Shown here: piece by piece, positions 28,970 through 36,453 of the stretch
How the letters are laid out: every line of letters starts with the position of its first letter
How positions within the stretch are numbered: position 1 is the first letter of the stretch
Assembly: GCF_004342445.1 (NCBI RefSeq)
Contig: NZ_SLWW01000017.1
Span: 1 to 59,109, forward strand
Direction: 5' to 3'
Source: Rhodovulum euryhalinum
Lineage (GTDB): Bacteria; Pseudomonadota; Alphaproteobacteria; Rhodobacterales; Rhodobacteraceae
DNA length: 59,109 bases
Program-made: the position numbers and the translations under genes
Notes under the pieces: generated by a model
The model's input: the letters and a program-made list of their open reading frames with translations, nothing else
Databases searched by the model: none
What the model was told of the DNA's origin: nothing

Positions 28970-29746
28970 ATGAAGTGGGGCAGGGGCTTTACCAGCGACG
29001 GATCGCAGATCACCGGTGTCATCGCCGAGGACAGGTTTCACCCCCGCGCGGGCCTCGGCTCGGAAACCTCTGCCGGTGCCCCGCTGTCCCTGTCCGAGGT
29101 CACGCTGCTGGCCCCGGTCCGGCCGGGCAAGTTCATCGGGCTGTGGAACAACTACAAGGCGGCCGCCGAAAAGGGCGGGTTCGACCTGCCCACGCATCCA
29201 CTGTATTTCCTCAAGGCCGACACGTCCCTGTCGGGGCCGGGTGCAGAGGTCGCGATCCCGCAATCCGCCGGGCGGGTGGTGTTCGAGGGCGAGTTGGGGA
29301 TCGTGATCGGCAAGACCTGCAAGGCGATCGCGCCCGAGGATGCGGGCGAAGCGATCCTTGGCTATACCTGCGTGAATGACATCACCTCGCTCGACGTGCT
29401 GAAGGCCGATGCCTCCTTCCCGCAATGGACCCGCGCCAAGAGCTTTGACGGGTTCGGTACCGTCGGGCCGGTGATCGAGACCGATATCGACTGGCAGGCG
29501 CTTACGGTCCGGACGCTGGTGAACGGGCGGGAACGCCAGTCCTACCCGACGTCGGACATGATCCTGACACCGGCCGAGATCGTCAGCCTTCTGTCCCGGG
29601 ACATGACCCTCAACCCCGGCGACCTGATCGCCTGTGGCACCTCGCTGGGGGCGGGGCCGATCAAGCCCGGCATGAATGTCGAGGTGGTGATCGAGGGGAT
29701 CGGCGCGCTCAGCGTGACCATGACGGCACCCGCCGGACAGGACTGA
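28970..29746 (+). CDS. Fumarylacetoacetate hydrolase family protein
   Basis: 258 residues. The FAH fold is seen from FIGLWNNYKAAAEKGG and FLKADTSLSGPGAEV to VVFEGELGIVIGKTCKAI (metal-binding Glu residues), GYTCVNDITSLDVLKADASFPQWTRAKSFDGFGTVGP and the C-terminal GTSLGAGPIKPGMNVEVVIEGIG. Members hydrate or cleave 2-oxo acids in aromatic catabolism, or decarboxylate oxaloacetate; the substrate cannot be assigned. A good terminator follows, so it is separate from the aminotransferase gene. Confidence 0.93.
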   Translation: MKWGRGFTSDGSQITGVIAEDRFHPRAGLGSETSAGAPLSLSEVTLLAPVRPGKFIGLWNNYKAAAEKGGFDLPTHPLYFLKADTSLSGPGAEVAIPQSAGRVVFEGELGIVIGKTCKAIAPEDAGEAILGYTCVNDITSLDVLKADASFPQWTRAKSFDGFGTVGPVIETDIDWQALTVRTLVNGRERQSYPTSDMILTPAEIVSLLSRDMTLNPGDLIACGTSLGAGPIKPGMNVEVVIEGIGALSVTMTAPAGQD

Positions 29747-29803
29747 CGGCCCGGCGCCCCGGTCCCTGCGCCCGATGGCACGTCGGGACGCCCGGCCGCG
29801 AAG

Positions 29804-29841
29804 GCGCCCGATCGGCGGGTGCGCCGCGGGCGGGCTTTTTT
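29804..29841 (+). terminator. Rho-independent terminator after the FAH gene
   Basis: A GC-rich hairpin (CGCCCGATCGGCGG region pairing with CCGCGGGCGGGC) is followed by six T at 29836-29841. It closes the FAH transcript before the aminotransferase. Confidence 0.7.
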
Positions 29842-29901
29842 GCTGGCGAACGGGCGGTTCCGGTCCTAGACGTGGCAGCGAGCAAAAGAGGAGTTTCCGC
29901 A

Positions 29902-31035
29902 GTGTCCGGCTTGCGTCCCGATGTCGATCCCGATGGCCTGAGCGAGTTTTCGGTGGTCTTCACCGACCGGTCGCTGAACCACATGTCCGCACGGTTCCAG
30001 ACCGTCATGCGCGACATCTCTGCCATGCTGCGCGAGGTCTATGGCGCCGATGCGGTTGCCCTGGTGCCGGGCGGGGGAACCTTCGCGATGGAGGCGGTCG
30101 CCCGCCAGTTCGCCACCGGCCGCCGGGCCCTGATCGTGCGCAACGGGTGGTTCTCCTATCGCTGGACTCAGATCCTGGAGGCTGGCGGCTTTGCGGCCGA
30201 GACCGCGGTGGTCATGGCGCGGCCCGCAGGCAACGTGCCCCGCGCCCCTTATGCGCCCCCGCCGATCGAGGACGTGACCGCCGCGATCCGCGACACCCGC
30301 CCCGAGATCGTCTTTGCCCCGCATGTCGAAACCTCGTCCGGCATCATCCTGCCCGACGCCTATATCCGCGAAATGGCCGCCGCCGCCCACGAGGTCGGCG
30401 CGCTGATGGTGCTGGACTGCATCGCGTCGGGCTGTGTCTGGGTGGACATGGGGGAAACCGGGGTCGACGTGCTGATCTCGGCCCCGCAAAAGGGCTGGTC
30501 GGCCTCGCCCTCGGCGGGGATGGTGATGCTGTCGGCATGCGCGGCCGCGCGGCTTCAGGAAACGGTGTCGAATTCCTTCGCGATGGATCTGAAGAAATGG
30601 CGCGCGATCATGCAGGCCTATGAGGACGGCGGGCATGCCTATCACGCCACGATGCCGACAGATGCGCTGGCCGGGTTGCGCGATGCCATGGCCGAGATCC
30701 GGGCGCTTGGCTTCGAGGCCGCGAAAGAGGCGCAGTGGCGGCTTGGCCGGGCCGTGCGCGAGATGCTGGCCGAATTGGGCGTGGCCTCGGTTGCCGCGCC
30801 GGGCTTTGGCGCGCCGGGGGTCGTGGTGTCCTATACCGACGATCCGGACATCCAGAATGGCCGCAAGTTCCTGGCCGAAGGCATGCAGATCGCTGCTGGT
30901 GTGCCGCTTCAGGTCGGCGAAGGCGCCGAGTTCCGCACCTTCCGGATCGGGCTTTTCGGCCTCGACAAGCTGACCGACATCGACGGTACGCTGGCGCGCC
31001 TGCGCGCGGTTCTGGAAAAGGTGGTCCGGGCCTGA
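29902..31035 (+). CDS. Class V aminotransferase (alanine-glyoxylate / serine-glyoxylate type)
   Basis: 377 residues from a GTG start at 29902. PLP-dependent fold type I: the glycine-rich PGGGTFAMEAVAR near residue 54, HVETSSGIILPDAYI, LDCIASGCVWVDM with the cofactor Asp, and ISAPQKGWSASPSAG with the Schiff-base Lys. Members use alanine or serine as amino donor and glyoxylate or pyruvate as acceptor. The GTG follows AGAGGAG at the right distance; a GTG at 29872 is less likely. Monocistronic. Confidence 0.92.
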   Translation: MSGLRPDVDPDGLSEFSVVFTDRSLNHMSARFQTVMRDISAMLREVYGADAVALVPGGGTFAMEAVARQFATGRRALIVRNGWFSYRWTQILEAGGFAAETAVVMARPAGNVPRAPYAPPPIEDVTAAIRDTRPEIVFAPHVETSSGIILPDAYIREMAAAAHEVGALMVLDCIASGCVWVDMGETGVDVLISAPQKGWSASPSAGMVMLSACAAARLQETVSNSFAMDLKKWRAIMQAYEDGGHAYHATMPTDALAGLRDAMAEIRALGFEAAKEAQWRLGRAVREMLAELGVASVAAPGFGAPGVVVSYTDDPDIQNGRKFLAEGMQIAAGVPLQVGEGAEFRTFRIGLFGLDKLTDIDGTLARLRAVLEKVVRA

Positions 31036-31041
31036 CACGCG

Positions 31042-31066
31042 GCAGGCCCGTCAGCGGCGGGCCTGC
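31042..31066 (+). terminator. Hairpin after the aminotransferase gene
   Basis: GCAGGCCCG pairs with CGGGCCTGC seven bases after the stop. No U-tract follows, so termination is likely but not strongly supported. The remaining bases to the tRNA show no gene. Confidence 0.4.
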
Positions 31067-31270
31067 TCCATCCCGGACAGAGACGCAGCCCGGCACCCAT
31101 CGGCCTGCCCGAACGCCGGGTCTCCTCTGGCGTGATGGCTGCCGCTCGGACCCGAGCCCGCATCATTCCTGACGGCTGAAGATCGCTGAAAAGGCGGAAC
31201 CGAACGAACTATGAACGCAGGGCTTACCCGCGTTTCATGTCCTCAACCCATTCAAGTCTTTCAAGAAAAT

Positions 31271-31345
31271 TGGAGCGGGCGATGAGATTCGAACTCACGA
31301 CCCTTACCTTGGCAAGGTAATGCTCTACCCCTGAGCTACGCCCGC
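31271..31345 (-). tRNA. tRNA-Gly(GCC)
   Basis: Read on the minus strand: acceptor GCGGGCG, D-arm GCTC-AGGGGTA-GAGC, anticodon loop CTTGCCAAG with anticodon GCC, T-arm GAGTTCGAATCTC, 3' acceptor CGCCCGC, discriminator T and an encoded CCA (31271-31273). All arms pair fully. It decodes GGC/GGU, the commonest glycine codons in this GC-rich genome. Confidence 0.97.
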
Positions 31346-31365
31346 ATCCATTGGGTGAGGCGTGG

Positions 31366-31392
31366 TTTATAAAGTTGGGCGGGGGGCTGCAA
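31366..31392 (-). promoter_or_regulatory. Probable tRNA-Gly promoter
   Basis: On the minus strand TTGCAG (31387-31392) and TATAAA (31366-31371) are 15 bases apart, and predicted initiation lies about 13 bases before the mature tRNA. The spacer is shorter than ideal. The rest of 31346-31662 shows no gene and must also hold the promoter of the plus-strand VPLPA-CTERM gene. Confidence 0.4.
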
Positions 31393-31662
31393 GGGCAAAA
31401 ACGCGGCTTTCGTAAAATTTCTGTGCCGCACCTGCCGCTCTGTCCCGCCGGGTCCGTCCTGGGGGCGCCGGGATGCGTCCGCTTGGCGGATCGGATCGGT
31501 TTCGGACACAACACAGGTCGATTTCAACGACTGTCTGCGATGCAGATGGGCTGTGACGATTTGCGCATGCCAGTAACCGGAACTCCCCCGGAATGAGATT
31601 GACCTTATGTCATGAATACGCCCGTGTTTTGCCACATTCAGTCTGTGCAAGGGGTAACGATC

Positions 31663-32262
31663 TTGAAGAAACTCATCACCATCGCCGCCGTTTCGACGGC
31701 ACTTGCCGGGGCGGCCGGGGCGGCGACCGTCGGATTCGATCTGGCGATCTCTGGGTCGGCAAACGGGCCGGTCTTCACCGTGACGAACATGTCGAGCGCG
31801 GCCCGGATCACGGGCGGTCAGGCCGTCATCGGCAATACGGCGTACAACTTCGACTGCGTCCAGAACGGTGTGGCGCCCGCCGGCGGCACGCTTGGCTTTA
31901 CCACGCCAGAGGTGGGCACATGTTTCCCCGGCGGCGGCCTGCGTCCCGACGAGATCGTGTTCCAGGTCACGGATTTCGATCCCGGCGAAACTCTTTCCTT
32001 CGCAACCGACATCGATCCGGATTCCCGCGACGCGTCCGTTTACGACTTCAACATCCTGCTGAATGGCGGAAGGTTCGAGGTCACGTTCGCGGATACGGAT
32101 CTGAACGGTCCGCTGGTTGCCGCGTTTCAGCCGGGCCAGATGACCTACAGCATCTCGGCGTCGACCGCCACGCCGTCCGCGGTGCCTCTGCCGGCCGGGG
32201 GCGCGCTTGTCCTGACGGCGCTGGGGGCGCTGGGACTGCTTGGCCGGCGCAGGATCCGCTAG
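31663..32262 (+). CDS. VPLPA-CTERM sorted exported protein
   Basis: 199 residues. A signal peptide (LKKLITIAAVSTALAGAAGAA) leads, then a beta-rich secreted region of about 145 residues with no known domain, then the C-terminal sorting tail VPLPAGGALVLTALGALGLLGRRRIR: motif, hydrophobic helix, Arg cluster. VPLPA-CTERM is the rhodobacterial version of PEP-CTERM, handled by an exosortase encoded elsewhere. The TTG at 31663 follows AAGGGGT at 7 bases and begins exactly at the signal peptide. The in-frame ATG at 31612 would add 17 residues before it. Confidence 0.85.
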   Translation: MKKLITIAAVSTALAGAAGAATVGFDLAISGSANGPVFTVTNMSSAARITGGQAVIGNTAYNFDCVQNGVAPAGGTLGFTTPEVGTCFPGGGLRPDEIVFQVTDFDPGETLSFATDIDPDSRDASVYDFNILLNGGRFEVTFADTDLNGPLVAAFQPGQMTYSISASTATPSAVPLPAGGALVLTALGALGLLGRRRIR

Positions 32263-32274
32263 ACACTCCGGGAG

Positions 32275-32297
32275 GCGGGCCGGTCTGACCGGCCCGC
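32275..32297. terminator. Shared hairpin between converging genes
   Basis: GCGGGCCGGTC-TGA-CCGGCCCGC: a near-perfect GC hairpin in the 40-base gap between the VPLPA-CTERM gene (plus) and the pyruvate carboxylase gene (minus). Neither side has a clear T-run. It probably serves both genes. Confidence 0.55.
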
Positions 32298-32302
32298 TGC
32301 GG

Positions 32303-35300
32303 CTACTCGAATTCGACCAGCAGGTCCTTGGCGTCGATCTGGGCGCCCGGGGTGACGTGAACGGCCCTGATCGTGCCGTCACGCTCGGCATGCAGGCCGG
32401 TTTCCATCTTCATCGCCTCGATGGTCAGGAGCAGGTCGCCGGTCTTGACCTTCTGGCCCGCGCTGACCGCGACGGTCGCGATCGCGCCCGGCATCGGCGC
32501 ACCGACATGGCCGGGATTGCCGAGTTCCACCTTGGGCCGCTTGGCCACCTTGGCCTTGGCCTTGCGGTCGGGCACGCGGATCACCCGGGGCTGGCCGTTC
32601 AGCTCGAAGAAGACACGCACGTCGCCCTCTTCGGTGGTCTCGCCGATGGCCGACAGCCGAATCTCCAGCGTCTTGCCGGGGTCGATCTCGGCGGTGATCT
32701 CCTCGCCCGGCTCCATCCCGTAGAAGAAGGTGCGCGTGGGCAGGGTGCGGACCGGGCCATACATCTGGTGCCGCGCCGTGTAGTCGGTGAAGACCTTGGG
32801 ATACATCAGGTATCCGTTCAGGTCCTCGTCGTCGAAGTCGAGATCGTCGAACTGCGCCTTCAGGTCGGCGCGCAGCTTGTCCAGATCGGCGGGCGGCACC
32901 TTGGCGCCGGGCCGTTCGGTCAGGGGTTTCTCGTCCTTCAGCACCTTGCGGACGATGGCTTCGGGAAACCCGCCCGGCGGCTGGCCCAGGTTGCCGCGCA
33001 GCATGTCGATGACGGAATCGGGAAACGCCACGTCGCGGGCGGGGTTCTCGACATCGGCGCGCGTCAGCCCCTGGCTGACCATCATCAACGCCATGTCGCC
33101 CACCACCTTGGAGGACGGCGTCACCTTGACGATGTCGCCGAACATCTGGTTCACGTCGGCATAGGTCTTGGCGACCTCGGGCCAGCGGTCCTCCAGCCCC
33201 AGGCTGCGGGCCTGCGCCTTGAGGTTGGTGAACTGGCCGCCCGGCATCTCGTGCAGGTAGACCTCGGAGGCGGGCACCTGCATGCCGGATTCGAAGGCGG
33301 CGTATTGCGTGCGCACCTGCCCCCAGTAGTCCGAGATCTCGCGCACCGCCTCGATGTCGATCCCGGTATCGCGTGGCGTGTTGCGCAACGCCTCGACGAT
33401 GGACCCCAGGCAGGGCTGCGAGGTGCCGCCCGAGAACGCGTCCATGGCGGCATCGACCGCGTCCACGCCCGCCTCGGACGCGGCCAGGATCGTTGCGCCC
33501 GCGATGCCGCTGGTGTCATGGGTGTGGAAGTGGATCGGCAGGCCCACCTCCTCCTTCAGCGCCTTGAAGAGCACGCTGGCGGACGCGGGTTTCAGCAGGC
33601 CCGCCATGTCCTTCAGCCCAAGGATATGGCAGCCCGCCGCCTTCAGCGCCCTGGCCATCTCGACGTAATACTTCAGGTCGTATTTCGCCCGGTCCGGGTC
33701 GAGGATGTCGCCGGTATAGCAGATCGCGCCTTCCAGCACCTTGCCGCTGTCCAGCACCGCGTCCATCGCGACGCGCATGTTCTCGACCCAGTTCAGGCTG
33801 TCGAACACGCGGAACACGTCCACGCCCGTTTCCGCGGCCTGTCTGACGAAGCTCTGGACCACGTTGTCGGGATAGGTGGTATAGCCCACCCCGTTCGCCC
33901 CCCGCAGCAGCATCTGGGTCATCAGGTTCGGCATCCGCGCGCGGATGTCCCTCAGCCGCTGCCAGGGACATTCCTGCAGGAACCGGTAGGCCACATCGAA
34001 GGTGGCGCCGCCCCAGCATTCCACGCTGAACAGCTGTGGCAGGTTGTGGGCATAGGCGGGTGCGACGCGCACCATGTCGATCGACCGCATCCGGGTGGCC
34101 AGGAGCGACTGGTGCCCGTCCCGCATAGTGGTGTCGGTCAGCAAAAGCTGCTTCTGCTCGGCCATCCAGTCCGCCACCGCCTGCGGCCCGAACTCGTCGA
34201 GGATCTGCCGTGTGCCGGGGGCGAAGCTTTCGCGCCGGTTCTCGGGCGGGCGCGGGGTGCGCGCCTCGGCTGGCGGGCGCGGGCGGCCCTCGGTCTCGGG
34301 GTTCCCGTTGACCGTGACATCGGCGATGAAGGTCAGGATCCGTGTCGCCCGGTCGCGCCGCTTCTCGAACTGGAACAGCTCGGGCGTCTGGTCGATGAAC
34401 TTGGTATGGTATTCGTTCGACAGGAAGGTCGGGTGCTTCAGCAGGTTCTCGACGAAGGCGATGTTGGTGCTGACGCCCCGGATGCGGAATTCGCGCAGGG
34501 CGCGGTCCATCCGGGCGATGGCGGCCTCGGGGGTGGGCGCCCAGGCGGTGACCTTTTCCAGCAGGCTGTCGTAATAGCGCGTGATGACCGCGCCCGAATA
34601 GGCCGTGCCGCCGTCCAGCCGGATGCCCATGCCCGTCGCACCCCGATAGGCAGTGATCCGGCCGTAATCGGGGATGAAGTTGTTCAGCGGATCCTCGGTC
34701 GTGATCCGGCATTGCAGGGCGTGGCCGGTCAGTTCCACGTCGTACTGGCTGGCGATGCCGGTCGCCTCGACCAGGCTCTTGCCCTCGGCGACCAGGATCT
34801 GTGCGCGCACGATGTCGATGCCGGTCACTTCCTCGGTGACGGTGTGTTCCACCTGGATGCGGGGATTGACCTCGATGAAGTAGAACTCGCCCGATTCCAT
34901 GTCCATCAGGAACTCGACGGTGCCCGCACATTCGTAGTTCACCGCCTCGGCGATCTTCTTGCCGAGATTGCACAGGTGCTCGCGCTGGGTGGGACTCAGG
35001 TAGGGGGCGGGCGCGCGTTCGACGACCTTCTGGTTGCGCCGCTGCACCGAGCAATCCCGTTCCCACAGGTGATAGATGTTGCCGTGGCTGTCGCCGAGGA
35101 TCTGCACCTCCACGTGGCGGGCGCGCAGGATCATCTTTTCCAGATAGCCCTCGCCGTTGCCGAAGGCCGCCTCGGCCTCGCGCCGGCCCTCGCGCACCTT
35201 TTCCTCCAGTTCGTCCGGGCCGTTGATCGGGCGCATGCCGCGCCCGCCGCCGCCCCAGCTGGCCTTGAGCATCAGCGGATAACCGATCTCGGCGGCCTCG

Positions 35301-35746
35301 GCGCGGATCGCGTCCATGTCCTCGCCCAGAACCTCGGTCGCGGGGATCACCGGCACGCCCGCGGCAATCGCCACCTTGCGCGCGGACGCCTTGTCGCCCA
35401 GCGCCCGCATGGTCTCGGCCTTCGGCCCGATAAAGGCGATGCCCGCCGCGTCGCAGGCCTCGACGAAGGCCGGGTTCTCGGACAGCAGGCCATAGCCCGG
35501 GTGGATCGCGTCGGCGCCGCACATCTTCGCCACGCGGATGATCTCGTCGATGGCCAGATAGGCCTGCACCGGCCCCAGCCCCTCGCCGATCTTGTAGGCC
35601 TCGTCCGCCTTGAAGCGGTGCAGCCCCAGCTTGTCCTCCTCGGCATAGACCGCGACCGTGCGCTTGCCCATTTCATTGGCAGCGCGCATCACGCGGATGG
35701 CGATTTCACCGCGGTTGGCGACGAGGATTTTCTTGAAGTCGGTCAA
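32303..35746 (-). CDS. pyc: Pyruvate carboxylase
   Basis: 1147 residues, the full length of the single-chain enzyme. Order of domains: biotin carboxylase (1-455; KILVANRGEIAIRVMRAA, GGGGRGMRPI ATP loop, EVNPRIQVEHTVTEEVTG), carboxyltransferase (about 530-800; TDTTMRDGHQSLLATRMR, HFHTHDTSGIAGAT metal site), the allosteric linker domain, and a C-terminal biotinyl domain with EAMKMET, biotin Lys at about 1113. It replenishes oxaloacetate from pyruvate. It stands alone, with a 110-base gap to the next minus-strand gene. Confidence 0.98.
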   Translation of the reverse strand: MTDFKKILVANRGEIAIRVMRAANEMGKRTVAVYAEEDKLGLHRFKADEAYKIGEGLGPVQAYLAIDEIIRVAKMCGADAIHPGYGLLSENPAFVEACDAAGIAFIGPKAETMRALGDKASARKVAIAAGVPVIPATEVLGEDMDAIRAEAAEIGYPLMLKASWGGGGRGMRPINGPDELEEKVREGRREAEAAFGNGEGYLEKMILRARHVEVQILGDSHGNIYHLWERDCSVQRRNQKVVERAPAPYLSPTQREHLCNLGKKIAEAVNYECAGTVEFLMDMESGEFYFIEVNPRIQVEHTVTEEVTGIDIVRAQILVAEGKSLVEATGIASQYDVELTGHALQCRITTEDPLNNFIPDYGRITAYRGATGMGIRLDGGTAYSGAVITRYYDSLLEKVTAWAPTPEAAIARMDRALREFRIRGVSTNIAFVENLLKHPTFLSNEYHTKFIDQTPELFQFEKRRDRATRILTFIADVTVNGNPETEGRPRPPAEARTPRPPENRRESFAPGTRQILDEFGPQAVADWMAEQKQLLLTDTTMRDGHQSLLATRMRSIDMVRVAPAYAHNLPQLFSVECWGGATFDVAYRFLQECPWQRLRDIRARMPNLMTQMLLRGANGVGYTTYPDNVVQSFVRQAAETGVDVFRVFDSLNWVENMRVAMDAVLDSGKVLEGAICYTGDILDPDRAKYDLKYYVEMARALKAAGCHILGLKDMAGLLKPASASVLFKALKEEVGLPIHFHTHDTSGIAGATILAASEAGVDAVDAAMDAFSGGTSQPCLGSIVEALRNTPRDTGIDIEAVREISDYWGQVRTQYAAFESGMQVPASEVYLHEMPGGQFTNLKAQARSLGLEDRWPEVAKTYADVNQMFGDIVKVTPSSKVVGDMALMMVSQGLTRADVENPARDVAFPDSVIDMLRGNLGQPPGGFPEAIVRKVLKDEKPLTERPGAKVPPADLDKLRADLKAQFDDLDFDDEDLNGYLMYPKVFTDYTARHQMYGPVRTLPTRTFFYGMEPGEEITAEIDPGKTLEIRLSAIGETTEEGDVRVFFELNGQPRVIRVPDRKAKAKVAKRPKVELGNPGHVGAPMPGAIATVAVSAGQKVKTGDLLLTIEAMKMETGLHAERDGTIRAVHVTPGAQIDAKDLLVEFE

Positions 35747-35857
35747 GGGCGGGCCTCCTTGTGGATCGGTCCGTCCGGTGCGTGGGCACGCGGGGGCATC
35801 CCAATGGGTATATCTCTGCGCCGCAGCGGCGCAAGAGGGCAGGGCGCGCGCCGCAGG

Positions 35858-36325
35858 TCAGCGCGGCGTCAGGGTGACGACCCGGCCCTCGGGATCGGTC
35901 TGGCAACGCCAGACCCGCGCCGCGCCCGGCATGCCCAGGTCGACGAACCAGCCCGCCGCCGTGCGCCCCTGTCCGCCCAGCAGCGCCGAGGTCGCGGGCA
36001 GCCGGAACCGGGCGGTGAAATCGGCCACGCAGTTCAGCCGGGCCTTGGCGGGCGGCGTGACCATGGCGGTGGCCGCATCTTCCAGTGCGGCATCGGCACG
36101 GGGGCCGGGCGGGATCGGCCCGACATCGACGCCGGGCGCGGTTCCCGCCGGGGCCGGATAGGTGCCCCCGGGCCACAGCGCGGCGGGCGCGGGCGCGGCA
36201 GGCACCACCTCGACCGGGCGCAGTTCGCGCGGTGCCCGCTGGGGCTCTGGCGCGGTGCAGGCCCCGAGGCCGCCCAGTGCCAGCCCCGCCACCAGCACCC
36301 GTGTTGCGATCTGTCGGTGTCCCAT
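35858..36325 (-). CDS. Small hypothetical lipoprotein
   Basis: 155 residues. Signal peptide with a lipobox LGGLGAC (Cys23). A proline-rich stretch follows, then a C-terminal segment with LNCVADFTARFRLPATSALLGGQGRTAAGWFVDLGMPGAARVWRC and two cysteines that could pair. Not a family I recognise by name. Start at 36325 (MGHRQIA) was chosen because the 26 earlier codons lie upstream of the signal. It diverges from the helicase gene with 128 bases between. Confidence 0.75.
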   Translation of the reverse strand: MGHRQIATRVLVAGLALGGLGACTAPEPQRAPRELRPVEVVPAAPAPAALWPGGTYPAPAGTAPGVDVGPIPPGPRADAALEDAATAMVTPPAKARLNCVADFTARFRLPATSALLGGQGRTAAGWFVDLGMPGAARVWRCQTDPEGRVVTLTPR

Positions 36326-36453
36326 GGCCCGACTATTCCCGTTTCGCGCGAAAACACAACCGCCAGAGGTGCTTGGCCTCGTGCCACGATGGGCAAGGAA
36401 CATTCTGCGAACACGCCTTTAACTCCGCTGCGGCCCGCGCTAGATTGGTCGCC

